From Gammaproteobacteria bacterium (lineage in GTDB: Bacteria; Pseudomonadota; Gammaproteobacteria; Xanthomonadales; Marinicellaceae), in the NCBI GenBank assembly GCA_024280395.1, contig JAJRQG010000079.1:1-58033 (forward strand): 58,033 bases of DNA. The letters run 5' to 3'. A program made the translations under genes and the position numbers. This document shows positions 37,168-49,750 of the stretch, one piece after another (positions within the stretch are counted from its first letter, which is position 1; each line of letters starts with the position of its first letter). The notes under the pieces are model-generated. The model worked only from the letters and a program-made list of their open reading frames with translations, ran no database searches and had not been told where the DNA came from.

Positions 37168-37926
37168 ATGGATAACAAAATGATTAAATTAGTGCTGTTA
37201 AGACATGGTGAAAGTGAATGGAATTTGGCAAATAGATTTACGGGTTGGACTGATGTCGATTTAACACAAACGGGTATTCAACAAGCTATAAGTGCTGGTA
37301 AAATTCTAAAAAAAGAAGGTTATCTGTTCGATAAAGCTTATACCTCTGTATTAAAAAGAGCCATAAAAACTCTATGGATTGCACTACAAGGAATGGATCA
37401 GATGTGGATTCCAGTAAAACGTTCTTGGAAGTTAAATGAAAGACACTATGGTGCTTTACAAGGGTTGAATAAAGCTGAAACAGCCAAAGAATATGGTGAA
37501 GAGCAAGTGTTAATTTGGAGAAGAAGTTATTCTATAAGACCTCCTCAATTAAGCTGGGATGATAAAAGAAACTCTGTTAATGAGCGCAAATACAGCCAAT
37601 TAGAAAAGAAACAAGTTCCAATGGGAGAGTGTTTAGAAGATACCTACAATAGAGTTATTCCATTTTGGAAGAAACATATTGTTCCTGATTTAAAGAATGA
37701 CAAAAATTTAATAATTGCTGCACACGGAAATTCAATGCGTGCTTTAGTTAAATATTTAGACAAAGTTTCAGATGAGGAAATACTAAAACTCAATATTCCT
37801 ACAGGCGTACCTTTGGTATATGAATTAGACAATGATTTGAAACCAATAAGACATTATTATCTAGGAGATCAAGAAGCAATAAAACAAGCGACTCATTCAG
37901 TAGCAAATCAAGGGAAAACAAAATAA
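37168..37926 (+). CDS. gpmA: 2,3-bisphosphoglycerate-dependent phosphoglycerate mutase
   Basis: A 252-residue glycolytic enzyme interconverting 3- and 2-phosphoglycerate. The phosphohistidine motif is [11 protein letters not shown], followed by [23 protein letters not shown] and the second catalytic His in [12 protein letters not shown]. The variant [11 protein letters not shown] replaces the more common RRSYDxPPPP loop. An in-frame ATG four codons in ([10 protein letters not shown]) is another possible start. Its TAA overlaps the prfC ATG by one base, so glycolytic and translation-termination genes share a message here. Confidence 0.95.
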   Translation: MDNKMIKLVLLRHGESEWNLANRFTGWTDVDLTQTGIQQAISAGKILKKEGYLFDKAYTSVLKRAIKTLWIALQGMDQMWIPVKRSWKLNERHYGALQGLNKAETAKEYGEEQVLIWRRSYSIRPPQLSWDDKRNSVNERKYSQLEKKQVPMGECLEDTYNRVIPFWKKHIVPDLKNDKNLIIAAHGNSMRALVKYLDKVSDEEILKLNIPTGVPLVYELDNDLKPIRHYYLGDQEAIKQATHSVANQGKTK

Positions 37927-39503
37927 TGAGCGAAATGGATAAAAGACGAACATTTGCAATAATTTCACATCCCGATGCTGGTAAAACCACCATCACTGAA
38001 AAAATACTGCTTTTTGGTGGTGCTATTAATGTCGCAGGAGCGGTAAAATCAAATAAAACAGCCAAAGGTGCCACTTCGGATTGGATGGAAATGGAGAAAG
38101 AACGTGGAATATCGGTCACCTCCTCTATAATGCAATTCCCCTATAAAGGCTGTACCATCAATTTATTAGACACACCAGGCCATGCTGATTTCTCAGAGGA
38201 TACATATCGAACATTGACTGCCGTAGATTCAGCATTAATGGTCATAGATTGTGCAAAAGGTGTGGAAGAAAGAACCATTAAACTAATGGAAGTTTGTCGT
38301 CTAAGGACTACTCCAATCTTCACTTTTATCAATAAACTAGATCGAGAAGGACGTGATCCCATTGATTTAATGGATGAAGTTGAAGATATATTAAAAATTA
38401 ATTGTGCACCAATCACTTGGCCAATTGGAATGGGCAAACGATTAAAAGGTGTATATCACTTTCTAGATGACTCTATACTACTCTATGAATCTGGAAAAAA
38501 CTACGAAACGCAAAAAGCTGAGATTATTCATGGCTTAGGTAATCCTGATTTAGACAAAGCTCTAGGTGATGATGCTGAAGATTTTCGTGAAGAAGTAGAA
38601 CTTGTCAAAGGAGCCAGCCATGCATTTAATTTAGACTTATATTTGCGTGGAGAGTTAACACCTGTTTTTTTTGGATCAGCGATTAATAATTTTGGCGTAG
38701 AGCCATTGTTAGACGCTTTTGCAAAATATGCTCCATCTCCTCAACCACATGCCACAGAAACCAGAATAGTTGAGCCAACAGAAAAACATTTCACTGGATT
38801 TGTTTTCAAAATTCAAGCCAATATGGACCCAAAACACAGGGATAGAATCGCCTTTATGCGTATTTGTTCTGGTACATTCTTACAAGGTATGAAACTCAAA
38901 CAAGTAAGAACTGGAAAAGATTTAAAAATTCCCAACGCCCTAACCTTCTTAGCTGAACAAAGAGAACATTTAGAGTTTGCATATACTGGTGATATTATTG
39001 GAATACATAACCATGGAACCATCAGTATCGGTGATACTTTTACTACTGGAGAAGACTTGAGGTTTACTGGCATTCCAAGTTTTGCACCCGAGTTATTTAG
39101 ACGAGCACAACTTAAAGACCCCTTAAAACTCAAAGCCTTACAAAAAGGACTAGCACAATTATCTGAAGAAGGAGCAACACAATTTTTCAAACCCCATATG
39201 TCCAACGATTTAATCTTGGGCGCAATCGGAATATTGCAATTTGAAGTGGTGGCTTATCGACTATTACGCGAATACAATGTTGAAGCCATCTTTGAAAATG
39301 TCAATGTAGCAACAGCCAGATGGATCAGTGCAGACAGTGAGAAAGAGTTAATGCTGTTTAAAAACAAAGCAGTACAAAATTTAGCCCAAGATGCAAATGG
39401 TCATCTGGTTTATATTGCACCCACTTATGTTAACTTACAATTGACACAAGAACGATTTCCTGAAATTCAGTTCCATAAAACTACAGATGGTTTAAATAAA
39501 TAG
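37926..39503 (+). CDS. prfC: Peptide chain release factor 3
   Basis: A 525-residue translational GTPase that recycles RF1/RF2 after termination. G motifs are [13 protein letters not shown] (G1), [11 protein letters not shown] (G3) and INKLDREG (G4); domain II and the RF3-specific C-terminal domain follow. Length matches E. coli RF3 (529). It is co-directional with and overlaps gpmA. It converges with ihfB, with only 14 bp between the two stop codons, so transcription from the two sides may interfere. Confidence 0.97.
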   Translation: MSEMDKRRTFAIISHPDAGKTTITEKILLFGGAINVAGAVKSNKTAKGATSDWMEMEKERGISVTSSIMQFPYKGCTINLLDTPGHADFSEDTYRTLTAVDSALMVIDCAKGVEERTIKLMEVCRLRTTPIFTFINKLDREGRDPIDLMDEVEDILKINCAPITWPIGMGKRLKGVYHFLDDSILLYESGKNYETQKAEIIHGLGNPDLDKALGDDAEDFREEVELVKGASHAFNLDLYLRGELTPVFFGSAINNFGVEPLLDAFAKYAPSPQPHATETRIVEPTEKHFTGFVFKIQANMDPKHRDRIAFMRICSGTFLQGMKLKQVRTGKDLKIPNALTFLAEQREHLEFAYTGDIIGIHNHGTISIGDTFTTGEDLRFTGIPSFAPELFRRAQLKDPLKLKALQKGLAQLSEEGATQFFKPHMSNDLILGAIGILQFEVVAYRLLREYNVEAIFENVNVATARWISADSEKELMLFKNKAVQNLAQDANGHLVYIAPTYVNLQLTQERFPEIQFHKTTDGLNK

Positions 39504-39517
39504 CTCAAAAAATAGGG

Positions 39518-39826
39518 TTATTTGCTTTTGATTGAAGCCATGACCCTTTCTTTGAGATCCTTTCCTGGCTTGAAGTGAGGTGCGTATTTAACACCCAGTG
39601 CGACTGACTTCCCTGTTTTTGGATTGCGACCCATTCTGGGTTTTCTTTCTCTTAGTGTGAAACTACCAAAACCACGGATTTCAATCCTTTCTCCTGCAGC
39701 AATAGAAGAACTCATTTTATTAATTAATTCTTTGACCGACAAAGAAATATCTGATTTCAGAAGTCCTGAGTCAGAAAATTTTGAGCAGAGAATATTTATC
39801 AATTCAGATCGAGTTACACTTTTCAT
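39518..39826 (-). CDS. ihfB: Integration host factor subunit beta
   Basis: A 102-residue DNA-bending protein that pairs with IHF-alpha to bend specific sites. It begins MKSVTRSELINILCSKFSDSG; the DNA-binding arm includes IEIRGFGSFTLRERKPRMGRNPKTGK, and the C-terminal HFKPGKDLKERV is typical. The ATG at 39826 is chosen because upstream codons are a hydrophobic AT-run extension. It follows rpsA as in most gammaproteobacteria, but a strong terminator lies between them, so it needs its own promoter. Confidence 0.96.
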   Translation of the reverse strand: MKSVTRSELINILCSKFSDSGLLKSDISLSVKELINKMSSSIAAGERIEIRGFGSFTLRERKPRMGRNPKTGKSVALGVKYAPHFKPGKDLKERVMASIKSK

Positions 39827-39851
39827 CGTTATTATTATAATGAATATTACA

Positions 39852-39892
39852 AAAAATAAAAGCACCTAATCGAAATTAGGTGCTTTTTTATT
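39852..39892 (-). terminator. Strong bidirectional-looking terminator after rpsA
   Basis: On the minus strand AGCACCTAAT / ATTAGGTGCT form a perfect 10-bp stem closed by a TTCG tetraloop and followed by TTTATTTTTTG. On the plus strand the stem is followed by TTTTTT as well. It separates rpsA from ihfB. Confidence 0.9.
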
Positions 39893-39933
39893 TCAAATTC
39901 AATAACTTGAACAAAATTTTGTAAAAATAGAAA

Positions 39934-41598
39934 TTACTTATCCATTTTTTCTTTCAATAAATCTCCAAGACTGGTTGTTCCAGTGCTTGCATCTTTATAG
40001 TCTTTAAGAACTTTATTCATTTCATCGAACTCTTTGGCTTTAATAGAAAGTGTCAACATCTTGCTGCGTCTGTCCATTCCGACAAATTTGGCTTCAACTT
40101 CATCGCCTTCTTTATATACAGCAGTAACGTCATCTGTTCTTTCTTTGGCAATGTCTTGTGCTTTGATCTGACCCAAAACGCCATCTTCAAGTTCAACAAC
40201 TGCAAATTTCTCAGATACTTCCTTAACAACACCTTTAACAATACTGCCCTTAGGATGTGTTGCAACATAAGAACCAAATGGATCTTGCTCAAGTTGCTTG
40301 ATGCCCAAAGAAATACGTTCGCGTTCAGAATCAACAACCAATAGTTGTGCTTCAACAGTATCGCCTTTCTTGTATTTACGAATAGCCACATCATCGGCTT
40401 CATTCCAAGAAATATCTGACAAGTGAACCAAACCATCAATACCACCGTCTAATCCGATAAAGATACCGAAATCAGTGATTGACTTAATACTACCAGAGAC
40501 AATATCACCTTTTTCATGTGATGCTGCAAAAGCATCCCATGGATTTGGCTTACATTGTTTCATGCCTAGTGAAATACGACGCTTCTCTTCTTCAATATCA
40601 AGAATTGCCACTTCAACTTCATCGCCAGGTTGTACCACTTTAGCTGGATTGATGTTTTTGTTCGTCCAATCGATTTCAGAAACATGAACTAAGCCTTCGA
40701 TTCCTTCTTCAATTTCAACAAAACAACCATAATCAGTAATGTTAGTTACACGACCAAAGATTCTAGAGCCTACAGGTTGTCTACGAGCAATGTCTTTCCA
40801 TGGATCTTCGCCCAATTGCTTAAGACCTAATGAAACACGTGTTTTCTCTTTGTCGAATTTAAGAACACGAACTTCAAGCTCTTGTCCAATTTCAACAACT
40901 TCTGATGGATGATTGAAACGCTTCCAAGACATATCAGTGATATGTAGTAAACCATCAATACCACCTAAGTCTAAGAATGCACCGTAATCAGTTAAGTTTT
41001 TAACGATACCTTTAATGATAGCGCCATCAACCAATGTTTCTAGTAACTTCTCTCTGTCTTCAGAGTACTCAGATTCAACAACAGCACGACGAGAAACAAC
41101 TACGTTGTTGCGACGCTTGTCTAATTTAATTACTTTAAATTCTAGATCTTTTCCTTCTAAATAACCAGGATCACGTACTGGACGTACATCAACAAGAGAA
41201 CCAGGTAAGAAAGCCCTTACAGAATTCATGTCAACAGTGAAACCACCACGTACTTTACCAGTAATTTTACCCATAACAATTTCTTCATTGTCATGTGCAA
41301 CTTGTAATTGCTCCCAAACCAACATGCGTTTGGCTTTTTCACGAGACAATATAGTTTGGCCGTAACCATTCTCATATTTCTCTAATGCTACTTCAACTTC
41401 ATCGCCTAGTTCTAATTCTAATTCACCGGATTCGTTTTTAAATTCATCAAGTGAAATAACACCTTCAGATTTAAGGCCTGCATCAACAATAGCAAAGCCA
41501 TTCTCGATATCAAGCACGATACCTTTGATGATTGTTCCTGGAATTAATTTCTTGGCAGATAAGTCTTGCTCAAGTAGCTGTTCAAAATTTTCGCTCAT
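39934..41598 (-). CDS. rpsA: 30S ribosomal protein S1
   Basis: A 554-residue mRNA-binding ribosomal protein with six successive S1 (OB-fold) repeats. Examples are [21 protein letters not shown] in repeat 1 and [21 protein letters not shown] in repeat 3. Length matches E. coli S1 (557). The start [13 protein letters not shown] at 41598 is preferred over an earlier ATG at 41619. It follows cmk; a leader of about 127 bp contains two hairpins, and a terminator follows the gene. Confidence 0.98.
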   Translation of the reverse strand: MSENFEQLLEQDLSAKKLIPGTIIKGIVLDIENGFAIVDAGLKSEGVISLDEFKNESGELELELGDEVEVALEKYENGYGQTILSREKAKRMLVWEQLQVAHDNEEIVMGKITGKVRGGFTVDMNSVRAFLPGSLVDVRPVRDPGYLEGKDLEFKVIKLDKRRNNVVVSRRAVVESEYSEDREKLLETLVDGAIIKGIVKNLTDYGAFLDLGGIDGLLHITDMSWKRFNHPSEVVEIGQELEVRVLKFDKEKTRVSLGLKQLGEDPWKDIARRQPVGSRIFGRVTNITDYGCFVEIEEGIEGLVHVSEIDWTNKNINPAKVVQPGDEVEVAILDIEEEKRRISLGMKQCKPNPWDAFAASHEKGDIVSGSIKSITDFGIFIGLDGGIDGLVHLSDISWNEADDVAIRKYKKGDTVEAQLLVVDSERERISLGIKQLEQDPFGSYVATHPKGSIVKGVVKEVSEKFAVVELEDGVLGQIKAQDIAKERTDDVTAVYKEGDEVEAKFVGMDRRSKMLTLSIKAKEFDEMNKVLKDYKDASTGTTSLGDLLKEKMDK

Positions 41599-41644
41599 AT
41601 ATAAATGCTCATTAAACACAAAGGATTGTGCTTAAAATGTTTCT

Positions 41645-41663
41645 GTATCAAATAGGTTGATAC
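41645..41663 (-). promoter_or_regulatory. Hairpin in the rpsA leader
   Basis: A perfect 7-bp inverted repeat GTATCAA/TTGATAC with a 5-nt loop lies about 47 nt ahead of the rpsA ATG. Structured leaders are used for S1 autoregulation in E. coli, so a similar role is possible here. Confidence 0.4.
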
Positions 41664-41669
41664 TCGTTT

Positions 41670-41701
41670 AAATAAAAGATTGTTAAATTATTTCAACAAT
41701 C
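41670..41701 (-). terminator. Possible terminator or attenuator between cmk and rpsA
   Basis: On the minus strand GATTGTT...AACAATC, extended by AAAT/ATTT, forms an AT-rich hairpin followed by TTTTATTT. It could end part of the hisC-aroA-cmk transcript before rpsA. Confidence 0.45.
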
Positions 41702-41725
41702 ACGTAAAATATTTTCTAAAAAAGA

Positions 41726-42424
41726 CTATCGGTTAAGATTCGCTTTTATGCCAGCTTTGCCTATAATATCAATACAAAATCGAAAGACTTCATCTATGCT
41801 TAAATCACTGGTATCAATGATGATCGCATCATCTGCTGGAACAAGTGGAGACACCTTTCTATTGCTGTCTCGTGCATCTCTTGCACCTATCTCTTTTTCA
41901 AGAGCGCGGATATTAGCATCTATACCCTTATTTTTCAACTGTTTGTGCCGTCTTTTCGCCCTTTCTTGTGGACTTGCGGTTAAATAGAACTTAATCTGTG
42001 CATCAGTAAAAACTACCGTCCCCATATCCCTACCATCGGCAACTAAACCAGGAGCCTGTCGAAACTGAATTTGACGCTGCAATAATGCCGCTCTAACCTC
42101 TGGAATTGAAGCAATAATCGAAGCGATGCTGCCACAGGACTCTGTTCGCAATTCCTGGTTGACACACTCTCCATCTAGATATACCAATGTCGGTTCACCA
42201 ATTACTGATTTAAAATTCAAATCAAGTCTTTCTGCCAATTCAACAAGCTTAATCACATCAGAAATTTCAGAATCTGTTTTCAACACTTTTAAAGCCAAAG
42301 AACGATATATAGCACCGCTGTCCAACAAATGCCAACCCAAATGATTGGATAACAAAGAAGCAGTTGTGCCCTTGCCTACGCCTGATGGGCCGTCAACTGT
42401 GATTACTGGAATGGCTGCAATCAT
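41726..42424 (-). CDS. cmk: Cytidylate kinase
   Basis: A 232-residue kinase phosphorylating CMP and dCMP with ATP. The P-loop is DGPSGVGKGT near residue 12. GRDMGTVVFTDA and the ASPQERAKRRHKQL lid segment match the family. The start ATG overlaps the aroA stop (ATGA), so translation is coupled. It is part of the conserved hisC-aroA-cmk-rpsA-ihfB order. Confidence 0.97.
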   Translation of the reverse strand: MIAAIPVITVDGPSGVGKGTTASLLSNHLGWHLLDSGAIYRSLALKVLKTDSEISDVIKLVELAERLDLNFKSVIGEPTLVYLDGECVNQELRTESCGSIASIIASIPEVRAALLQRQIQFRQAPGLVADGRDMGTVVFTDAQIKFYLTASPQERAKRRHKQLKNKGIDANIRALEKEIGARDARDSNRKVSPLVPADDAIIIDTSDLSIDEVFRFCIDIIGKAGIKANLNR

Positions 42425-43737
42425 GATATATTAAGCCCTAAGCCACTACAAATAGATAAGAAATTGGGAAATGATGTCATGATATTTTCACAGTTGTCTA
42501 CTTCAATGCTATCGCTGGCAAATTGGCCAGCAATTAAAAAACTCATGGCTATGCGGTGATCATCTTCGGCATCTACTTGACCACCTTTTAGCTTTAAACC
42601 GCCTTTAATTACAATACCATCTTCCAATTCATGACAATCAACACCCAATGTTTTCATGCCATCATACATCGCAGTTATTCTATCGCTTTCTTTTTTACGC
42701 AGTTCCATGGCGTTGGTTAAACGTGTTTCACCTTTTGCCAAAGCTGCAGCAATAAATAGTATAGGGAACTCATCAATGGCTGATGCAATGTATTGATGTG
42801 GGACTTCTATACCATGTAAATTACTGGATCTGACCACAACATCGGCAATTTTTTCACCTGCTGTTGTTGTTTCATTGGTAAAAGAAATATCAGCACCCAT
42901 CAATTGTAAAATACTGATAACACCAGTTCTACTTGGGTTAACGCAAAGGTTCTTAAATGTAATCTGTGAATTGGGCAATAAACAGGCCAACACCATAAAG
43001 AATGCTGAAGAAGAAATATCAGCAGGCACAATTATATCAATGGCTTTTAATGATTGTCCGCCTTGCATGGTAACTTTTAAATTATTGGAAGTTAATTCTA
43101 CGCCAAAACCTCGTAACATATTTTCCGTGTGATCACGTGATAATTTGGGCTCGGTTAACGACACTTCGCCATCACTGTATAACCCCGCCAATAAAACGCA
43201 AGACTTGACTTGTGCACTGGCAATTGGAGAGTCATAGTCAATTGAAGTTAAATTTTCAACAGCACTAAATTTTAGCGGTGCTGTACCATTTTCTGTGGCT
43301 TTAACTTTGGCTCCCATCATTTCCAATGGTTTGGTTATGCGAGTCATGGGGCGAGAATTTAGAGAAACATCACCAAATACAGTGGAATCAAACCGTTGCG
43401 CTGCCAATACTCCTGCCAACAAACGCATGCCTGTCCCTGAGTTCCCACAATCAATTTGCCCATTTTCTGGTGCTTTTAAACCATGTTTACCGACACCATG
43501 GACTAAATATTCGTCATTCTCCTTTGTTATCTCAACACCCATTGACTGCATGGCTTTCATGGTTGCCAAACAATCACCCGATTCTAAAAATCCAGAAACC
43601 TTGGTTATCCCATCGGCAATTCCGCCCAAAATCATGGAGCGATGAGAAATAGATTTATCGCCTGGCACACTAACAAACTGATTGATGGTCAGATCGTTGA
43701 CCCGATGAGATACTAATTTATTCTTAATTTTAACCAC
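42421..43737 (-). CDS. aroA: 3-phosphoshikimate 1-carboxyvinyltransferase (EPSP synthase)
   Basis: A 438-residue enzyme of the shikimate pathway joining shikimate-3-phosphate and PEP. Motifs: PGDKSISHR near residue 26, CGNSGTGMRLLAG near 96, LSRDHTENML mid-protein and RKKESDRI near 345. The first motif contains the PEP-binding Lys. It overlaps hisC by 8 nt upstream and cmk by 4 nt downstream, a tightly coupled operon. Confidence 0.97.
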   Translation of the reverse strand: MVKIKNKLVSHRVNDLTINQFVSVPGDKSISHRSMILGGIADGITKVSGFLESGDCLATMKAMQSMGVEITKENDEYLVHGVGKHGLKAPENGQIDCGNSGTGMRLLAGVLAAQRFDSTVFGDVSLNSRPMTRITKPLEMMGAKVKATENGTAPLKFSAVENLTSIDYDSPIASAQVKSCVLLAGLYSDGEVSLTEPKLSRDHTENMLRGFGVELTSNNLKVTMQGGQSLKAIDIIVPADISSSAFFMVLACLLPNSQITFKNLCVNPSRTGVISILQLMGADISFTNETTTAGEKIADVVVRSSNLHGIEVPHQYIASAIDEFPILFIAAALAKGETRLTNAMELRKKESDRITAMYDGMKTLGVDCHELEDGIVIKGGLKLKGGQVDAEDDHRIAMSFLIAGQFASDSIEVDNCENIMTSFPNFLSICSGLGLNIS

Positions 43738-44845
43738 AAACTTGTTCCATTGCTTTATCTAATCGTTTCATTTGTTCTTGCGTACCAATGGTGATGCGCA
43801 AACAATCGTTTAAGCCATAATTAGCAACAGGTCGGGTTATGATTCCACGCTTAAGCAGCTCCATATAAATTGGCGCAGCATCTTGTTCAAAGTCAATAAG
43901 CAAAAAATTACCCTTGGATGGTACAAATCTTAAATCCAAGTTATTACAGCTTTGTTCTAGTATTTCTAAACCTTGTGCATTCTCTAATCGAGATTTATCT
44001 AAAAATTCTTTATCACCAATCGCATGTTCCGCAGCAATCAAAGCCAGAGAATTCACATTAAAAGGTTGGCGTATTCTATTGATAACATTGGCAATATCTG
44101 GATCGCTTAATGCATACCCTACTCTCAGACCAGCCAAACCATAGGCCTTAGAAAATGTTCGGGTAACAACAAGATTGGGAAATTCTTTCAACCACTTGCT
44201 GGCATCGACTTGTTCACCTTCACTTGAATATTCCAAATAAGCTTCATCAACAATAACAATGACATTTTCAGGAATCTTGCTGATAAAGCCCTTTAATTCT
44301 TTTTCGGACAAATGGTTGCCCGTCGGATTATTAGGGTTAGCAACAAAAACCAAACGGGTTTTATCGTCAATTGCTGCTAACATGGCATTCAAATCATGCC
44401 CAAGTGGCGAGTCGGTTTCCCAGCTCATGGCAGGAATCTGTTTGTGCACTGCTCCAACCGCTTGGATAGCTATAGGATAAACCGCAAATGAATATTGCGA
44501 ATAAACCCCATTCAACTCAGGGGTTAAAAATGCCTCTGCTAACAATACCAACACATCATTCGAGCCGTTACCCAAAGTAATGCAATCCATATCCACATCA
44601 TGCTTAGCGGCCAACGCCTTTTTCAAAGCAAAACCATTGCCGTCAGGATACAATTCAATCTCACCCAAAGTCTCACGCATAGCCTGCATGGCCAAAGGGC
44701 TTGAACCCAATGGATTCTCATTGGATGCCAACTTAATAATGTTAGAAATCCCCATCTCCCTTTCTAATTCTGAAATGGGCTTCCCTGGAATATAAGGACT
44801 GAGCTTTTGTACGCCTGTGGCGGCTAGATTCTTGTAATCAATCAT
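43730..44845 (-). CDS. hisC: Histidinol-phosphate aminotransferase (aromatic type)
   Basis: A 371-residue PLP aminotransferase. The PLP lysine is in VTRTFSKAYGLAGLRVGYA; FVANPNNPTGN and VDEAYLEYSS are conserved. In this gene position (with aroA) the enzyme often serves aromatic amino acid transamination as well as histidine synthesis. It is the first gene of the block here, as serC/pheA/tyrA are not adjacent. It diverges from the TPR-like gene with a 169-bp gap. Confidence 0.92.
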   Translation of the reverse strand: MIDYKNLAATGVQKLSPYIPGKPISELEREMGISNIIKLASNENPLGSSPLAMQAMRETLGEIELYPDGNGFALKKALAAKHDVDMDCITLGNGSNDVLVLLAEAFLTPELNGVYSQYSFAVYPIAIQAVGAVHKQIPAMSWETDSPLGHDLNAMLAAIDDKTRLVFVANPNNPTGNHLSEKELKGFISKIPENVIVIVDEAYLEYSSEGEQVDASKWLKEFPNLVVTRTFSKAYGLAGLRVGYALSDPDIANVINRIRQPFNVNSLALIAAEHAIGDKEFLDKSRLENAQGLEILEQSCNNLDLRFVPSKGNFLLIDFEQDAAPIYMELLKRGIITRPVANYGLNDCLRITIGTQEQMKRLDKAMEQVCG

Positions 44846-45014
44846 GATTTCATCGGTTTAATATAATGCTGGATATTTTGACTTTTTTTAATCTATAAAT
44901 CAAGCTTTGGCAGTTGAAAGCTACAAATGAAAATTGATTGCCATATCTAATAACTCCTTTACAATTCGACAGTTATTGATAGAATAATAGCATCTACCAC
45001 CAAAGGAAATTCGC

Positions 45015-45809
45015 ATGAAATTATCTAACTGGGAACAATTGCCCAAAGATTACACTTTCGACTACACACAAGAACAGTTGGCAGCGAACTGGGATGCATT
45101 GCATGTTGGAGACCAATATGAATATCCTCTCAATTACGAAGGTGATGAAGATATCTTGAATGCACAAGCACAAGCTTGGTTGTATTTTCACAATGGTAAC
45201 TTTCAAAAAGCAGCTGAAATAGGGTTAGAATTAGAAGAACATGGCTCAGTAGTTTTGGCAAAAGCTGTTGCTGCTTATTGTGATTATTTGTGCGAGGATG
45301 AGGACGCAGTCTTAAAACTGCTTTTAGGCACTATGGAAGTTTGTGAAAAATCAGCTGAAGCTTTGCCCGATTGTGCGAACACCCAATTTGTTAATGCTTT
45401 AATAATGGGCCGTTATTCACAACGTATTTCTATTACCAAAGCATTGGCACAAGGCTTGGGCGGAAAAATAAAATCTTACATTGAAGCGGCTCTAGAACTT
45501 GAACCCAATCATGCAGAAGCCCATACAGCAATGGCTTTGTATCATGCTGAAATAATAGACAAGATTGGCGCCATGATTGGTGGTTTAACTTATGGTGCAA
45601 AAAAACCAATCGCACTTAAACACTTTGATACCTCTATGGAATTAGCCTCAGAACTCCCAATTACATCAATTGAATACGGCAATGGCCTATCACTGCTAGG
45701 CGGCAATGACAGAAAAGCAACCGAACTTTATCAACAAGCAGCAGAATGTGAGGCCTTGGATGCCATACAAAATTGCGACATCAGTTTTGCCCAAGACCAA
45801 GTTGAATAA
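45015..45809 (+). CDS. TPR-like repeat protein
   Basis: A 264-residue soluble, acidic protein made of helix pairs. AQAWLYFHNGNFQKAAEIGLE and EAALELEPNHAEAHTAMALYHAE are TPR-like units, with at least three repeats recognisable. TPR proteins are protein-protein scaffolds; the partner here is unknown. The start has an AAAGGA site about 8 nt upstream. It is followed by the TehA-like transporter after 23 bp, so the two may be cotranscribed. Confidence 0.75.
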   Translation: MKLSNWEQLPKDYTFDYTQEQLAANWDALHVGDQYEYPLNYEGDEDILNAQAQAWLYFHNGNFQKAAEIGLELEEHGSVVLAKAVAAYCDYLCEDEDAVLKLLLGTMEVCEKSAEALPDCANTQFVNALIMGRYSQRISITKALAQGLGGKIKSYIEAALELEPNHAEAHTAMALYHAEIIDKIGAMIGGLTYGAKKPIALKHFDTSMELASELPITSIEYGNGLSLLGGNDRKATELYQQAAECEALDAIQNCDISFAQDQVE

Positions 45810-45832
45810 TTTATGTTGAATAGTTTAATTCT

Positions 45833-46867
45833 ATGAAATACAAACAGCCTCACTGGTTAAAAGATTTTTACCCTGGTTATTTCGCAATGACCATGGCTAC
45901 TGGTATTATCTCTATTGCATTAAGGCTTCAAGATTTTATTAAGCTATCAGATATCTTTTTTGCTTTCACATTAATCACATGGCTTGTGATGACTTTCCTT
46001 TACACTTGGCGATTGATTAAATTCCCTAAAGAAGTGTTAGAAAACCTAACAAACCCGCGCACAACCTTTATTTTCTTTACTTTTGTTGCCGCTACCAATA
46101 TTTCAGGAATGTTGTTACACTTCCATGGTTATCATAAATTGGCCATAGTTTGTTGGATAGTGGCTTTTCTTTATTGGTCCGCCTTAATGTACTTTGGTTT
46201 TGCATCACTGACCTTTGCTCATAAAAATAGAGAAGTGAATGTTGTACATGGTGGGTGGCTAATTTTAATCGTCGGAACACAGTCCCTGGTTTTACTGGGC
46301 ACCAAAATTTCAGGCGATTTGGGAGAATATGCCGCCTATATGATGGTTGAAATTCACATGCTCTGGTCTTTGGGCATGATTTTTTATGCCATTTTTGTCA
46401 CCTTATTTTGTTACCGAATATTTTTCATGAACATGGAAGCTAAAGATTATTCACCTTTGATGTGGGTAATTATGGGTGCAGCTGCAATCAGTGCAAATGC
46501 AGGTAGCAGTATATTGTTGACAGATCCCGTTATTCCGATGTTAGTTGCATTGCGCCCATCTGTGCAAATGATTTCCATTATGTTGTGGACATGGGCTACT
46601 TGGTGGATTCCTTTGTTGGTAATGATTGGCCTGTGGAAACATTTTTATAAGAAGATACCTATCACATATGAACCATCAATGTGGAGTATCATATTCCCTC
46701 TGGGTATGTACACAGTTGCCACCAACAATCTGGCGCTTTCTGCAGAATTCAACCCATTACTCTATCTCTCAAAAGGAATGCTTTGGGTGGCTGTTATATC
46801 ATGGTTGAGCTTAATGATATTCTTATTTTACTCTATATTTATCAAACAGAATTTATCTAGCGATTAA
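45833..46867 (+). CDS. TehA/SLAC1 family transporter
   Basis: A 344-residue inner-membrane protein with about ten spans. The start MKYKQPHWLKDFYPGYFAMTMATGIISIA and the scattered small-residue helices match the voltage-dependent anion channel/C4-dicarboxylate transporter family (TehA, Mae1, SLAC1). A conserved gating Phe cannot be assigned with confidence. It precedes the nor cluster with 162 bp between, and an FNR-type site is placed in that gap, so it is probably a separate unit. Confidence 0.85.
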   Translation: MKYKQPHWLKDFYPGYFAMTMATGIISIALRLQDFIKLSDIFFAFTLITWLVMTFLYTWRLIKFPKEVLENLTNPRTTFIFFTFVAATNISGMLLHFHGYHKLAIVCWIVAFLYWSALMYFGFASLTFAHKNREVNVVHGGWLILIVGTQSLVLLGTKISGDLGEYAAYMMVEIHMLWSLGMIFYAIFVTLFCYRIFFMNMEAKDYSPLMWVIMGAAAISANAGSSILLTDPVIPMLVALRPSVQMISIMLWTWATWWIPLLVMIGLWKHFYKKIPITYEPSMWSIIFPLGMYTVATNNLALSAEFNPLLYLSKGMLWVAVISWLSLMIFLFYSIFIKQNLSSD

Positions 46868-46945
46868 TTCAATCGTGTTTCTATATCTGAAACTTACATC
46901 CATCTATGCAGTGTATTTCAGGATTTCATAATTAATATAGACTTA

Positions 46946-46959
46946 TTGATATAAGTCAA
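46946..46959 (+). promoter_or_regulatory. FNR/DNR-type binding site upstream of norC
   Basis: TTGAT-ATAA-GTCAA matches the TTGAY-N4-RTCAA consensus of the FNR/DNR/NnrR family. Its centre lies about 41 bases before position 46994, and a TAACAT -10-like hexamer sits at 46982-46987, giving class II activator geometry for norCB. It suggests induction by low oxygen or nitric oxide. Confidence 0.65.
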
Positions 46960-47029
46960 TTTCTAATACTTAACAAAACATTAACATGTTGACTTCGGAT
47001 TTATTATGCATTTTTGCAACGAGGTTATT

Positions 47030-48846
<1,817 letters not shown>

Positions 48847-48871
48847 TTGACAATGGAAAATTGAAAACTAA

Positions 48872-48914
48872 AAAAACATGGGCAGTTGAGTAATCTTAGC
48901 TGCCCATATTTTTA
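48872..48914 (+). terminator. Terminator after norB
   Basis: ATGGGCAG / CTGCCCAT form an 8-bp stem with a 14-nt loop that can pair further, followed by ATTTTTATC. It separates norCB from norQ, so norQ is either expressed by readthrough or from its own promoter. Confidence 0.75.
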
Positions 48915-48940
48915 TCACCATACTAAATTAAATAGTTATA

Positions 48941-49744
48941 ATGGAAAATCTAAAAAATAGACAACAACAGATGCAAAGTTATTATCACGAACAAAACAAT
49001 GAGATAGAATTATTGACTCAAGCGTGGAACAATCAATTGCCCGTTCTACTAAAAGGACCAACAGGTTGTGGAAAAACGCGATTTGTACAACACATGGCAG
49101 AAAAACTCGGAAGAAAGCTTTATACCGTGGCTTGTCATGAAGATCTGACGGCTGCCGATTTATTGGGCAGACATTTGATTGGTGATGGAAAAACCTATTG
49201 GCAAGATGGCCCGTTGACCAAAGCAGTGCGAGAAGGAGCTATTTGTTATTTAGATGAAGTGGTAGAAGCCCGCAAAGACACAATTGTTGTATTGCACCCA
49301 CTAACCGATGACAGAAGAATTCTGCCCATTGATAGAACAGGTGAAACACTTCAAGCTGCGCCTGAATTTATGTTAATTCCATCTTACAACCCTGGCTATC
49401 AAAACTTATTAAAAGGAATGAAACCATCGACAAGGCAACGCTTTATTTCATTAAAATTTGATTACCCAAATATTGATATTGAATCACTAATTATACAAAA
49501 AGAATCTCAAGTCAGTGCAGATATTGCCAAACCTTTAGCAGAGTTATCTCATCAATTACGCCAATTAAAAGACCATGATTTAGAAGAATCTGCTTCAACA
49601 AGACTATTAATTTATGCTGCAAACCTAATAAAAAGTGGCATTTCAAAAGTTGAGGCTTGTCAGAGCGCTGTGATTGAACCTTTAACCGATGATGAAGAAG
49701 TAATTGCAGCATTGATGGAAGTAGTCAAAGCCAAATTTGGATAG
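48941..49744 (+). CDS. norQ: NorQ, MoxR-type AAA+ ATPase for NO reductase maturation
   Basis: A 267-residue AAA+ protein of the CbbQ/NirQ/NorQ group. Walker A is LKGPTGCGKTRF, Walker B is AICYLDEVVEA, and the C-terminal CbbQ_C-type region follows. NorQ works with NorD to insert the non-heme iron of NorB. It lies between norB and a small membrane protein gene; norD is separated from it by two genes. Confidence 0.93.
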   Translation: MENLKNRQQQMQSYYHEQNNEIELLTQAWNNQLPVLLKGPTGCGKTRFVQHMAEKLGRKLYTVACHEDLTAADLLGRHLIGDGKTYWQDGPLTKAVREGAICYLDEVVEARKDTIVVLHPLTDDRRILPIDRTGETLQAAPEFMLIPSYNPGYQNLLKGMKPSTRQRFISLKFDYPNIDIESLIIQKESQVSADIAKPLAELSHQLRQLKDHDLEESASTRLLIYAANLIKSGISKVEACQSAVIEPLTDDEEVIAALMEVVKAKFG

Positions 49745-49750
49745 TGCAAA